DNA from: Faucicola mancuniensis
GTDB lineage: Bacteria > Pseudomonadota > Gammaproteobacteria > Pseudomonadales > Moraxellaceae
DNA length: 64,000 nucleotides
Direction: 5' to 3'
Assembly: GCF_046523945.1 (NCBI RefSeq)
Contig: NZ_CP171363.1
Location: forward strand, 2,046,001-2,110,000
In this document: in pieces, positions 17,411-26,218 of the stretch
Numbering within the stretch: position 1 is the first letter of the stretch
How the letters are laid out: each line of letters opens with the position of its first letter
The notes under the pieces: model-generated
Database searches by the model: none
What the model was told of the DNA's origin: nothing
The model's input: the letters and a program-made list of their open reading frames with translations, nothing else
Program-made: the position numbers and the translations under genes

Positions 17411-17971
17411 TTAAATTTTTTCATCTTCAACAGTTGGAAATGGACGCAATTTGTCCGCATCTGCCCACGCTTTAACCCAATCATTCAACGGCATTTGCAA
17501 ATCGCCATGCCCCAACGTCTGCATGACTTCTGATGTTTCTACGACTTTGCCCGTTTTAATATTGGTAACACCTGTACGCAACAGTGCGTGTGAACATGGC
17601 TTGCCATTTGCCCACATGGTCTGTTCTATATAAAACCAACGCTCATCAAACGCTTTTAAATGCGTTTTAATCGTAACCTTGTCAAACGCACGTACACGCT
17701 TGCGATATTGAATGGTACTGCCTGCAACGACAAGCCCCCAACGTTTTTCTAACAATTTTTTGCCCAAACCTGTGCGAATGGCAAAATCTGTCCGCCCTAA
17801 GTCAAACAGCGTTAAAATCCGTCCGTTATTCATTTCTAAATAATTATCAATATCATTAATGTTGGCAATAAGTTTGATTTCACTGGTATCTGTGATGTCT
17901 AGCGTATTGCCTTTTAAGTTTTGGTGGATGCCGTTGATAATGGTTTTGGTTAAACGTAAAAATGGGTACAT
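17411..17971 (-). CDS. Hotdog-fold thioesterase (4HBT/THEM6-like)
   Basis: A 186-residue acyl-CoA thioesterase-like protein. The hotdog-fold signs are NGRILTLFDLGRTDFAIR, where the Asp sits where the family places its catalytic acid, followed by VAGSTIQYRKRVRAFDKVTI and WFYIEQTMWANGKPCSHALL. This arrangement is found in the THEM6/DSCD75-like branch of bacterial thioesterases. The natural substrate is unknown. It is transcribed alone; an IS1016-type element sits 50 bases upstream of its start, so its promoter could be affected by that insertion. Confidence 0.8.
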   Translation of the reverse strand: MYPFLRLTKTIINGIHQNLKGNTLDITDTSEIKLIANINDIDNYLEMNNGRILTLFDLGRTDFAIRTGLGKKLLEKRWGLVVAGSTIQYRKRVRAFDKVTIKTHLKAFDERWFYIEQTMWANGKPCSHALLRTGVTNIKTGKVVETSEVMQTLGHGDLQMPLNDWVKAWADADKLRPFPTVEDEKI

Positions 17972-18021
17972 AGGCTGGTTTCTTCTAACAAAAAAATTGC
18001 GTTAAATTATACAAAAAATAA

Positions 18022-18755
18022 GGGGCTGAACTAGATTAGAGTTAAATTTCACACCATTTTCTCAAAACTTTAAGCTGATTAGATGGTGCCCCATAATTAA
18101 ACCTAAACCTTACGAAGCAGTGCTTCTCATCTTTAATAAAAAGATGAAAGTTTTTCTTATCAAAACACAAGTATTTTCTTAAAACACGCTTGGCTTGATT
18201 CTAGAAGTTTTCAATACCGTTGATGTGATTTAGCTTGTTGCTTTTATCTGCAAACTCTTTTGAATGATTAATTCTAAAGTGTTTAAAATCATTGACATCA
18301 AGAGCATTGTAACTTCTATAACTATCAGTGTAAACAACGCTGTCAGGCTTGATTTTACTTGTGATAATGGGCATTAACGTGGTTTGTTTAGTGTCTTTGA
18401 CAACGACAGTATAAACCTTGCCATTACGTTTTAAAAGACCAAAGACAGCAGTCTTTCCACCTGCACCACGACCACGCTTACCTTTATGAATACCACCGAA
18501 ATAGTTTTCATCAAGTTCTATTTCACCGTATAATAAGCGTTTTTGATTAACTTGATAGTCATATATTTCTTGACGAAAGATATTATACCATCGGTTGATG
18601 GTGTTGCGATTTAATTCAAGTAAAATCGCTGTTTTTGTAGCATCTATATCAGTGCAAAAGAATTTTATGATTTTTTTGACTTTATAGATGCTTAACTTAC
18701 TTTTATATTTCATGTTTCTAGTCTAGCATGGGTTGTGTTGCTAGTCTAGAGCCTT
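18022..18755 (-). mobile_element. IS1016-like insertion sequence (IS1595 family)
   Basis: About 734 bases. The left end starts GGGGCTGAACTAGATTAG and the right end, read inwards on the other strand, starts AAGGCTCTAGACTAG; these imperfect inverted repeats resemble IS1016 ends. The right end carries a second copy of TCTAGTCTAG 22 bases further in. Flanks AAAAATAA (18014-18021) and AAAAATTA (18756-18763) may be a decayed eight-base target duplication, but both are AT-rich, so this is weak. The element carries one transposase gene. Confidence 0.75.
18042..18713 (-). pseudogene. IS1595-family transposase with in-frame amber codon
   Basis: DDE-type transposase reading MKYKSKLSIYKVKKIIKFF at the start, with a helix-turn-helix (NRNTINRWYNIF), IELDENYFGG containing the first acidic residue, VVYTDSYRSYNAL with the second, and a NHINGIENF block near the C-terminus. 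A TAG stop at 18201-18203 follows ENF, exactly where the family has a conserved Trp (ENFWNQAKR). The same frame then continues NQAKRVLRKYLCFDKKNF to a second stop at 18042-18044. One G-to-A change therefore cuts a 223-residue protein to 170 residues. The element is probably not able to move by itself. Confidence 0.85.
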
Positions 18756-18760
18756 AAAAA

Positions 18761-19408
18761 TTATGCAAATCCCTGTTTTTTCAAAAACTCATACAAATTG
18801 TCAGCAAATTTGGCGTAACCTTGTGCATTTGCGTGAATTTGGTCGGATTTTAAGGATTTGTCCGACAAAATATCTGACCAACCGCCATCACCTTTGGCAA
18901 ACAACGGCACGTTTTTTTCTTTGGCAATCGTTTCATAAATCGGATTGTCGCTGGCACTGCTAAACAACGCAGACGTGCTAAAATACGGCTCAGCGATAAG
19001 CACAACAGGGATATTTGCCGATTTGATTTTATCAAGGGTTTGATTGATATTGCTGGTAGTTTCGGACGGATTGACACGGCGTAACACATCATTGCCACCA
19101 ATGCCAAGCAAAATTAACTTGGGATTTTGAGCAATAATTTTATCAACACGAGCTAAAACGCCTGCTGACGTGTCGCCATTTATCCCTGCGTTGTCAATTT
19201 GCCAACCTGTTTTTTGTGCCAAAACAGTGGGATAAGCGGTGTCAGGTGTCGCCCCATAGCCAAACGTGAGCGAATCACCCAACGCAATCACCTTGCTACT
19301 TTTGGCAATGTTGGCATGATTTGGGCTGTTGCTACAAGCGGACATGCCCAATACCGAAAGACTGGTGAAAGCAAGCGTTGCGGTCAAAAATTGTCGGCGG
19401 TTTAACAT
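18761..19408 (-). CDS. SGNH-fold arylesterase/lysophospholipase, Tat-type lipoprotein
   Basis: A 215-residue esterase of the TesA/SGNH hydrolase family. Block I is IALGDSLTFGYG (catalytic Ser, residue ~45), block II carries NAGINGDTSAGVLAR, block III is LLGIGGNDVLRR, and block V is SDQIHANAQGYAKFA with the Asp-His pair. The N-terminus MLNRRQFLTATLAF has a twin-arginine motif and is followed by a lipobox GMSAC (Cys ~25), so it may be exported folded by Tat and then lipidated. It probably acts on thioesters or lysophospholipids in the periplasm or at the membrane. It lies 14 bases after tal on the same strand. Confidence 0.9.
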   Translation of the reverse strand: MLNRRQFLTATLAFTSLSVLGMSACSNSPNHANIAKSSKVIALGDSLTFGYGATPDTAYPTVLAQKTGWQIDNAGINGDTSAGVLARVDKIIAQNPKLILLGIGGNDVLRRVNPSETTSNINQTLDKIKSANIPVVLIAEPYFSTSALFSSASDNPIYETIAKEKNVPLFAKGDGGWSDILSDKSLKSDQIHANAQGYAKFADNLYEFLKKQGFA

Positions 19409-19422
19409 AAATTATCTCGTTT

Positions 19423-20358
19423 TTATATTAACGATTGCAGTTTTATAGCCAATTCTTCACGAGCTTTGACAAAGCCATCAATGCCATTTTTTAACAGTTC
19501 AGTCGTCATTGGGTCGGCATTGACTTGAGCGTCAAAGGTTTCTTTGTCCAAAATTTCTTTTGGCAATACATCAAATTCCATGTCAGGATACAATTGACGT
19601 GAAATTTGTTGCTCCATTGTTGCCATTTTGTCAATCAAATCAGGCGAAATTGTGAGCAAATCACAGCCAGCTAATGCCAGAATTTCGTCCACACTTCTAA
19701 AACTTGCCCCCATGATTTGAGTATTATAGCTATGTTGTTTAAAATAACTATAAACAGTTTTTAATGATAATACACCTTTGTCTTCATTAACAGGAATGTC
19801 TTCACGGTTTTCATCACGTTTTTGCCAGTCCAAAATCCGCCCCACAAATGGTGAAATCAGCGTAATATCAGCATCTGCACAGGCTTTGGCTTGGTGTAAT
19901 CCAAACAATAACGTCAAATTACAATGAATGCCTTGCTCTTCCAAAATCCGCCCTGCTTGAATGCCTTCCCACGTGGACGCAATTTTTATCAGCACTCGCT
20001 CTTTGTCCACCCCTGCATCTTCATAGGCTTGGATAAATTCCAACGCTTTGGTAACGGTGGCATCGGTGTCATAAGACAACCTTGCGTCCACTTCGGTGGA
20101 AACTCGTCCATCAATGCGTTTTAAAATCTCTGTGCCGATATAAATCGTCAAATCATCAATCACCTTGTCAATGTCGTTATTATGTTTGACAAGGGTTTGT
20201 TTTAAAATTGGCTCAAATTCTGGTGTGGATAGGGCTTTGGTGATAAGGCTTGGATTGGTGGTTGCGTCCACAGGTCTTAGGCGTTTAATCGCTTGCAAGT
20301 CGCCTGTATCAGCCACTACCATCGTCATCATTTTTAATTGGTTTAAAGTCGTTGTCAT
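19423..20358 (-). CDS. tal: Transaldolase
   Basis: Transfers dihydroxyacetone units in the non-oxidative pentose phosphate pathway. Signature DATTNPSLI lies near residue 30 and the Schiff-base Lys is in RVLIKIASTWEGIQA (residue ~130). Blocks NLTLLFG, ISPFVGRILDW and MGASFRSVDEILALAGCD follow. Length 311 is typical of the TalB type. It is the first gene of a probable two-gene transcript with the downstream esterase and is divergent from pheA across a 235-base gap, which holds only AT-rich sequence. Confidence 0.96.
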   Translation of the reverse strand: MTTTLNQLKMMTMVVADTGDLQAIKRLRPVDATTNPSLITKALSTPEFEPILKQTLVKHNNDIDKVIDDLTIYIGTEILKRIDGRVSTEVDARLSYDTDATVTKALEFIQAYEDAGVDKERVLIKIASTWEGIQAGRILEEQGIHCNLTLLFGLHQAKACADADITLISPFVGRILDWQKRDENREDIPVNEDKGVLSLKTVYSYFKQHSYNTQIMGASFRSVDEILALAGCDLLTISPDLIDKMATMEQQISRQLYPDMEFDVLPKEILDKETFDAQVNADPMTTELLKNGIDGFVKAREELAIKLQSLI

Positions 20359-20593
20359 GATTTTTCCTATTTGATTATTAAGGTAACGTTGCGAAAATTT
20401 GACAAAAAATTAACATATTTTGCCAAATGTTACCAGTCATTTTATGTTTTTTTATGGTAAAAATAAAGGAAAGTTGCCGATTTTATGCAAAAATTTTATA
20501 AGTTCAGACGGTTTTTTGCTTACCCAAATTGTTAAATTGTGTTAATATAAAACGTTAAATTTTAAAACATTTTTAGAAAAGTAAGGAAAAAAC

Positions 20594-21694
20594 ATGACTG
20601 CCACCAATGAACAACTATTAGCCCTACGCCAACAAATTGACAACGTGGACAAAAAAATCCAAACGTTGATTAACGAGCGAGCAGGCTATGCGGTAGAAGT
20701 TGCCAAAATCAAAAAAAATCAAGAAGATAACCCAATTTTTTACCGTCCAGAACGTGAAGCCCAAGTGTTAAAAGCCGTCATGGAACGCAATCAAGCGATT
20801 GGCGGTGTATTGACTGATGATAAAATGGCTCGTCTGTTCCGTGAGATTATGTCGGCTTGCCTAGACCTAGAAGCCCCACAAAAAGTGGCATACCTTGGAC
20901 CTGCTGGCACATTTACTCACCAGGCGGTGTTAAAACATTTTGGTAAAGCGACCACTACTGTGCCTTTGTCAAGTATCACGGACGTGTTTCGTGAAGTGGA
21001 AGCTGGCTCTGCCACGTATGGCGTTGTGCCTGTGGAAAATTCGTCTGAAGGCGTGGTTAATCATACCCTTGATGGTTTTTTGGGTTCGGATTTAAATATT
21101 ATTGGCGAGGTGGAATTGCCGATTCATCATCAATTTTTGGTTGGTGAACATACAAAAGTCGGCTCAATTTCAAAAATTTATGCCCATCAACAAGCCTTAG
21201 CCCAATGCCGTCAATGGCTAGATACTCATTATCCCAATGTGGAGCGTGTGGCTGTGTCAAGCAATGGCGAAGCGGCTCGCCGTATCAAAAGCGAATGGCA
21301 TTCGGCAGCGATTGCGGGTGATGTGGCGGCGGCGGAATATGGCTTGCACAAGCTTAATGAAAATATTGAAGACAATCCGTCTAATACCACTCGTTTTTTG
21401 GTGATTGGGCGTGAGCGTATCGCCAAAAGTGGCAATGATAAAACGTCTATTTTGGTGTCGGCAAAAGACCAAGCAGGGGCGTTGATTCAGATTTTGCAAC
21501 CGCTTGCTAAATATGGCGTATCTATGACGAGTATTGAAACTCGCCCAGAACGTCCGAACAAATGGGCATATGTGTTTTTTATTGATATGTCGGGGCATAT
21601 TGATGATGAGAATGTGCAAAAGGCGATGGACGAGATCCGCCCGCAAGTCAAGGATTTACGTATTTTAGGTTCTTATCCAAAGGCGGTTTTGTAA
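20594..21694 (+). CDS. pheA: Bifunctional chorismate mutase/prephenate dehydratase
   Basis: Catalyses chorismate to prephenate and then to phenylpyruvate for phenylalanine synthesis. Residues ~5-90 are an AroQ chorismate mutase (LRQQIDNVDKKIQTLINERA, FYRPEREAQVL). Residues ~97-275 are prephenate dehydratase (YLGPAGTFTHQAVLKHFG, VPVENSSEGVVNHTLD, NTTRFLVIGRE). Residues ~285-366 are an ACT domain (KTSILVSAKDQAGALIQIL, SIETRPERPNKWAYVFFID) for Phe feedback. Length 366 is typical. GTAAGGA precedes the ATG. It leads an aromatic amino-acid operon with the DUF924 gene and tyrA-aroA. Confidence 0.96.
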   Translation: MTATNEQLLALRQQIDNVDKKIQTLINERAGYAVEVAKIKKNQEDNPIFYRPEREAQVLKAVMERNQAIGGVLTDDKMARLFREIMSACLDLEAPQKVAYLGPAGTFTHQAVLKHFGKATTTVPLSSITDVFREVEAGSATYGVVPVENSSEGVVNHTLDGFLGSDLNIIGEVELPIHHQFLVGEHTKVGSISKIYAHQQALAQCRQWLDTHYPNVERVAVSSNGEAARRIKSEWHSAAIAGDVAAAEYGLHKLNENIEDNPSNTTRFLVIGRERIAKSGNDKTSILVSAKDQAGALIQILQPLAKYGVSMTSIETRPERPNKWAYVFFIDMSGHIDDENVQKAMDEIRPQVKDLRILGSYPKAVL

Positions 21695-22240
21695 ATGAAT
21701 AAACAAGCAAAGCAAGTATTGGAATTTTGGTTTAATCAGCAACATCAAGCGTTTTGGTTTGCCAAAAATAATGATTTTGATGGTAAAATTCGGCAAAACT
21801 TTTTATCTATACTGAAAAGTGCAATGCAGGGCGAGTGTGAAAGTTGGCGGGAAACCACTAAAGGTAGATTGGCAGAAATCATCGTCCTTGACCAATTTTC
21901 TCGCAATATTTATCGTGATACGTCCAAGGCTTTTAGTCAAGATGGCATGGCATTAATATTGGCACAAATGATTGTTAAACAACAAGATTTTATTGATTTA
22001 TCGGTTGCTGAACGTAATTTTGCATTAATGCCTTTTATGCATTCAGAATCGCAAGTTATTCATAATCGAGCAGTGGTATTTTTTGAACAATTTTCCGATA
22101 CAAAAACGCTTGAATTTGAATTAAAACACAAAATTATTATTGATGAATTTGGACGTTACCCACACCGTAATTCAATACTGGGGCGACAATCCACTCAAGC
22201 AGAAATCAAGTTTTTACAACAACCAAACTCATCATTTTAA
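21695..22240 (+). CDS. DUF924-family protein
   Basis: A 181-residue protein of the DUF924/TPR-like family. Seen are VLEFWFNQQHQAFWFAKNNDFD, GRLAEIIVLDQFSRNIYRD, ALMPFMHSESQVIHNRAV and the C-terminal FGRYPHRNSILGRQSTQAE, which together identify the family. The biochemical role is not established. Its ATG follows the pheA stop directly, so it is translationally coupled to pheA; it lies between pheA and tyrA-aroA, but nothing in the sequence ties it to aromatic synthesis. Confidence 0.9.
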   Translation: MNKQAKQVLEFWFNQQHQAFWFAKNNDFDGKIRQNFLSILKSAMQGECESWRETTKGRLAEIIVLDQFSRNIYRDTSKAFSQDGMALILAQMIVKQQDFIDLSVAERNFALMPFMHSESQVIHNRAVVFFEQFSDTKTLEFELKHKIIIDEFGRYPHRNSILGRQSTQAEIKFLQQPNSSF

Positions 22241-22351
22241 TAATAACGATAAAAAACATGTATTTTGTCGTTTTGTTAATGGTTTTTGTGAATTAATGAT
22301 GAGAGTTGGTGTAACTTTGATTAACTGAAAAAAAATAGGTTAAACAAAAAA

Positions 22352-24589
22352 ATGTTCCAAAAAGTATGTATCGTAGGCTTAGGATTAATCGGTGCAAGCC
22401 TTGCCCAAGCCATGCTAGACCGCAGGCTCACAGACCACATTGTCGCTTGCGATTTTAACCAAAACTCGCTTGATACCGCCCTAGAAATCGGCTTAATCAA
22501 ACACGGCTCAACCGATTTGGTAAGCCTTTTAACTGATTGCGATTTGGTGGTAATTAGCGTGCCCGTCAAGGCGGTGTTGCCGATTTTTCGCACCCTTGGC
22601 GGTGCAATCAAAGACGGCTTTACAGGGCTTATCACCGATGTGTGTAGCACTAAGGTAAACGTCATTGACGCAAGTTTGCAAATTGAACGTGAACTTGGTG
22701 TTAGCTTTGCCAATTTTGTCCCTGCTCACCCCATTGCAGGGGCGGAAAACTCTGGCGTACTGGCTCGCAAGGCGGATTTGTTTGTCGCCCATCAGCTGAT
22801 TATTTGCCCAAATAAAACCACAAATCCAAACGCTGTGAAGAAAATCACCGAGCTTTGGCAAAATGTGGGGGCAAGCGTTACTACCATGACGGCAGAACGC
22901 CACGACAGCGTACTGGCTCACACCAGTCATTTACCACATTTGCTTGCTTTTAATTTAGTTAATCAATTTAGCCACCACAATGACAACATGGATATTTTTC
23001 GTTTTGCAGGCGGTGGCTTTCGGGATTTTAGCCGAATTGCAGGAAGCGACCCGACTATGTGGCACGACATTTTTTTGGCAAATAAAACCGCCATTTTGCA
23101 CGCCATTGACGATTATGAAAAACATCTTAATGATTTTAAACAATTGATTATTAACGAAAATTCTGAAAAAATCATCGCCAAATTGACAGACGCACGCCAT
23201 GCACGCCGTCATTTTGGACATATGTTAAACCAAAATAAATCAACCCAAACGGACAACACCATGAAACAAACTTACATCATCAAACCTGCTCACAAATTCA
23301 CAGGCACGCACACGGTAGCAGGGGATAAATCCATTTCGCACCGCTCTATCATGTTTGGCTCGCTTGCCAAAGGTGTTACCACCGTTACAGGCTTTTTGGA
23401 AGGGGAAGATGCTTTATCCACCTTGCAAGCCTTTCGTGATATGGGCGTAAACATTGAGCGAAATGGCGATAAGGTGGTCATTCATGGTGTGGGCATGAAC
23501 GGCTTAAAAGCCCCAACAAAACCGCTTGACATGGGCAATTCTGGCACAAGTATGCGACTGCTTGCAGGGATTTTGTCTGCACAAGGCTTTGATAGCGTGA
23601 TGATTGGCGACCCAAGCTTGTCAAAACGTCCGATGGAGCGAGTTGCCAAGCCACTGCGTGAAATGGGAGCAAAAGTGCAAACCACAGGCGAAAAAGGCAC
23701 GCCCCCTGTGAGCATTACAGGCAATCAGCCGTTGCAGGGCATTACTTACAATATGCCCATGGCATCAGCACAAGTCAAATCTTGTCTGCTAATTGCAGGG
23801 CTGTGGGCAAATGGCAAAACTACCGTTACCGAGCCTGAAGTAACCAGAGACCATACCGAGCGTATGCTGACGGCATTTGGATATAAGGTTGAAAAAAACG
23901 GCAATGAAATTAGTGTAATAGGTGGTGGTGAGCTGACCGCTTGCGACATTGCTGTGCCTGCGGACATCTCAAGTGCGGCGTTTTTTATGGTGGCGGCAGC
24001 CATTGCCAAAGACGGCGATGTAACCTTGAGCAAAGTTGGCATTAACCCCACTCGCACAGGCGTGATTGACATTTTAAAACTCATGGGGGCGGACATTACG
24101 CTTGCCAATGAAACGATCGTAGGCGGTGAGCCTGTGGCGGATATTATTGTTAAATCGTCAAAATTAAAGGGCATTGAAATTCCAGAGCACCTTGTACCGC
24201 TTGCCATTGATGAGTTTCCTGTGCTGTTTGTGGCAAGCGCTTGTGCCACAGGCAAAACGGTTCTACATGGAGCAGAAGAACTGCGTGTTAAAGAATCCGA
24301 CCGCATACAAGTCATGGCGGACGGCTTAAAAGTGCTTGGCGTGGATTGCACCGTGCTAGATGATGGCATTGAGATTATCGGCAAAGGCGATGTGGATAAT
24401 GTGTTTGGTGGTGGTGAGATTGAATGTCATCATGACCACCGCATTGCCATGAGCTTTACGGTGGCAAGTTTGCGAGCGAGCGATACTATTACCATTCACG
24501 GCACAGAAACGGTCAATACCAGCTTTCCGAACTTTGCAGGGCTTGTTAATGGGGCGGGATTGAATGTTGATGTGGTGGGTGAAATTTAA
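22352..24589 (+). CDS. Fused prephenate dehydrogenase / EPSP synthase
   Basis: A 745-residue bifunctional enzyme. Residues ~1-290 are TyrA: GLGLIGASLAQAML for NAD(P) binding, FVPAHPIAGAENSG, and HTSHLPHLLAFNLV. Residues ~310-745 are AroA: GDKSISHRSIMFGSLAKG, NSGTSMRLLAGIL, SKRPMERVAKPLREMGA, SAQVKSCLLIAGLWA and a C-terminal CHHDHRIAMSF block. TyrA makes 4-hydroxyphenylpyruvate; AroA makes 5-enolpyruvylshikimate-3-phosphate. The same fusion is known in Acinetobacter and relatives. The AroA half starts with an internal Met (MKQTYIIKP) that could be a secondary start. Same strand as pheA and DUF924, 111 bases downstream. Confidence 0.96.
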   Translation: MFQKVCIVGLGLIGASLAQAMLDRRLTDHIVACDFNQNSLDTALEIGLIKHGSTDLVSLLTDCDLVVISVPVKAVLPIFRTLGGAIKDGFTGLITDVCSTKVNVIDASLQIERELGVSFANFVPAHPIAGAENSGVLARKADLFVAHQLIICPNKTTNPNAVKKITELWQNVGASVTTMTAERHDSVLAHTSHLPHLLAFNLVNQFSHHNDNMDIFRFAGGGFRDFSRIAGSDPTMWHDIFLANKTAILHAIDDYEKHLNDFKQLIINENSEKIIAKLTDARHARRHFGHMLNQNKSTQTDNTMKQTYIIKPAHKFTGTHTVAGDKSISHRSIMFGSLAKGVTTVTGFLEGEDALSTLQAFRDMGVNIERNGDKVVIHGVGMNGLKAPTKPLDMGNSGTSMRLLAGILSAQGFDSVMIGDPSLSKRPMERVAKPLREMGAKVQTTGEKGTPPVSITGNQPLQGITYNMPMASAQVKSCLLIAGLWANGKTTVTEPEVTRDHTERMLTAFGYKVEKNGNEISVIGGGELTACDIAVPADISSAAFFMVAAAIAKDGDVTLSKVGINPTRTGVIDILKLMGADITLANETIVGGEPVADIIVKSSKLKGIEIPEHLVPLAIDEFPVLFVASACATGKTVLHGAEELRVKESDRIQVMADGLKVLGVDCTVLDDGIEIIGKGDVDNVFGGGEIECHHDHRIAMSFTVASLRASDTITIHGTETVNTSFPNFAGLVNGAGLNVDVVGEI

Positions 24590-24598
24590 GGAAAAAAT

Positions 24599-24874
24599 AT
24601 GCTAACCATTGATATTTCTGCAACAAGTACAGAGTTGATAAATTGGCAAGCTGTAACTAACGCCATGCTAAAAGGAGAGCAAGTTTCAGTTAAAAAAATG
24701 GGCGTGGAAATTGGGTTGTTTTTGCCAAAAACTAAGCAAATGTTTGTTAATAAACGTAAACTCGGTTTTATGCAAGGCGAAGGTGTTGTGCCTGATGATA
24801 TTCATTGGGGTGATGATGAAATTCAAATGATGTTTGATGAAACTATTTATAAAGATGATGGGTTTAATCAATGA
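24599..24874 (+). CDS. Antitoxin-like protein paired with a PIN toxin
   Basis: A 91-residue acidic protein (calculated by eye to be rich in Asp/Glu at the C-terminus) with an N-terminal region that could be an AbrB- or Phd-like DNA-binding fold (MLTIDISATSTELINWQAV). I cannot assign the antitoxin class with confidence. Its end overlaps the start of the PIN-domain gene by four bases (ATGA), the standard arrangement of type II toxin-antitoxin pairs. It starts nine bases after tyrA-aroA and may be read from that operon or from its own promoter. Confidence 0.75.
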   Translation: MLTIDISATSTELINWQAVTNAMLKGEQVSVKKMGVEIGLFLPKTKQMFVNKRKLGFMQGEGVVPDDIHWGDDEIQMMFDETIYKDDGFNQ

Positions 24875-25260
24875 GCTATTTACTTGATACCCATATTGTT
24901 TTATGGGTTGCTCGTGAACCGAACAAATTATCCACAGAAGTTATTGATATTTTAGAAAATATTGATAATCAAATTTATTTTAGTTCAATCAACTTATGGG
25001 AAATTGCTTTAAAAAATAGTTTAGGCAAATCTAATTTTCAATATGATGTTACCAAATTAAAATCATTATTGCTAGCCAATGGTTTTTTGGAATTGGCGGT
25101 AACTGCTCGTTATGCTCCGATAATAGAGAAATTGCCTTTTATTCACAAAGACCCATTTGACCGTATGTTAATTGCTCAAGCAATGACAGAAAATTTTTGT
25201 CTGATAACCAGTGATGAGAAAATTGTACAATACCCTAATCTAACCGTAATGATGAATTAA
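24871..25260 (+). CDS. PIN-domain toxin, VapC type
   Basis: A 129-residue PIN-domain ribonuclease. The acidic catalytic residues are in place: LLDTHIVLWV (first Asp, residue 6), INLWEIALKNSLGK (Glu, ~44), DPFDRMLIAQA (Asp, ~92) and TSDEKI (Asp, ~112). The LDTHxxLW...WEIA...DPFDR pattern is that of a common VapC subgroup. It overlaps the upstream antitoxin-like gene by four bases. The pair sits between tyrA-aroA and rarD, both core genes. Confidence 0.9.
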   Translation: MSYLLDTHIVLWVAREPNKLSTEVIDILENIDNQIYFSSINLWEIALKNSLGKSNFQYDVTKLKSLLLANGFLELAVTARYAPIIEKLPFIHKDPFDRMLIAQAMTENFCLITSDEKIVQYPNLTVMMN

Positions 25261-25267
25261 CCCAAAA

Positions 25268-26152
25268 ATGTCAAACAACCCAATCACCACGACCCCAAAA
25301 GGCATTGCCACCGCCTTATCCGCCTTTTTAATTTGGGGATTTTTCCCTATTTACTTTAAACTGCTAAAAGACTACGATGCCGTTGAAATCATCGGTCATC
25401 GTATCGTCTGGACGTTTGTTGCGATTTTACTGGTATTAATCATCACAAAACGTTGGCAATTTATCACGGTATTAAAACAAAATCCCCGTTGGTTATTTTT
25501 TACGCTAATCTCAGGCACAATTATCGCGATAAATTGGTTGACTTATGTTTGGGCGGTCAATCACAATCAGATTTTGGAAGCCAGTCTTGGTTATTTTATC
25601 GGGCCATTAATGGGCGTGTTGCTATCGCTTGTGGTGTTAAAAGAAAAACTGCGTCCGTTGCAATGGCTTGCCGTTGGTTTGGCGGTTGTTGGCGTGTTGA
25701 TTCAGCTTGTCATGCTTGGCAAGTTGCCTTATGTATCGCTACTGCTCGCAAGTTCGTTTTCGGTGTATGGTATGATGCACCGCCACACACCGCTTGATGC
25801 GTTATCCGCCATGTTTATTGAAACGACTTTACTTGTACCGATTATGGTTTTTTGGTTTATGCAGGCAAGCGTGGCAAGTTCTAGCCTTGATTTTTGGCTG
25901 TCGCCTAACATCTTTTTATTAATGCTTGCCGTCCCGATTACGCTAATTCCTTTACTTTTGTTTAACAAAGCCACCAAAATGGTCGCCTTTAGTCTGCTAA
26001 GTTTTATGAATTATTTAACGCCGTCTATCGTCTTTTTTATGGCGATATTTTTGTACAATGAGCCGTTTAATATGAGTAAATTGGTAACGTTTGGCTTTAT
26101 TTGGGTAGGGCTTATCTTTTTTAGTTATGATTTGATTAAACATCGTAAATAA
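25268..26152 (+). CDS. rarD: EamA-family transporter, RarD type
   Basis: A 294-residue inner-membrane protein with ten predicted helices in two EamA halves. The N-terminus (KGIATALSAFLIWGFFPIYF) and the block GHRIVWTFV are characteristic of RarD proteins, first linked to chloramphenicol sensitivity; the transported compound is unknown. The C-terminal half has LTLIPLLLFNKAT-like sequence and FLYNEPFN. It starts eight bases after the PIN toxin gene. Confidence 0.9.
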   Translation: MSNNPITTTPKGIATALSAFLIWGFFPIYFKLLKDYDAVEIIGHRIVWTFVAILLVLIITKRWQFITVLKQNPRWLFFTLISGTIIAINWLTYVWAVNHNQILEASLGYFIGPLMGVLLSLVVLKEKLRPLQWLAVGLAVVGVLIQLVMLGKLPYVSLLLASSFSVYGMMHRHTPLDALSAMFIETTLLVPIMVFWFMQASVASSSLDFWLSPNIFLLMLAVPITLIPLLLFNKATKMVAFSLLSFMNYLTPSIVFFMAIFLYNEPFNMSKLVTFGFIWVGLIFFSYDLIKHRK

Positions 26153-26190
26153 ATGGGTGGCAACGTTGGGTTTGCCCATGTTTTTTGTTA
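26153..26190 (+). terminator. Possible terminator after rarD
   Basis: ATGGG pairs with CCCAT, with inner CAAC/GTTG pairing, followed closely by six T. The outer stem is short, so it is only a moderate candidate. Confidence 0.4.
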
Positions 26191-26218
26191 AAATAGCCCT
26201 TTTGGCATTGGAAATACC

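Noticed and set aside
23746..24384. A 212-codon minus-strand frame inside tyrA-aroA
   Set aside because: It lies wholly within the AroA coding region, whose protein motifs are intact; the antisense peptide shows no recognisable family.
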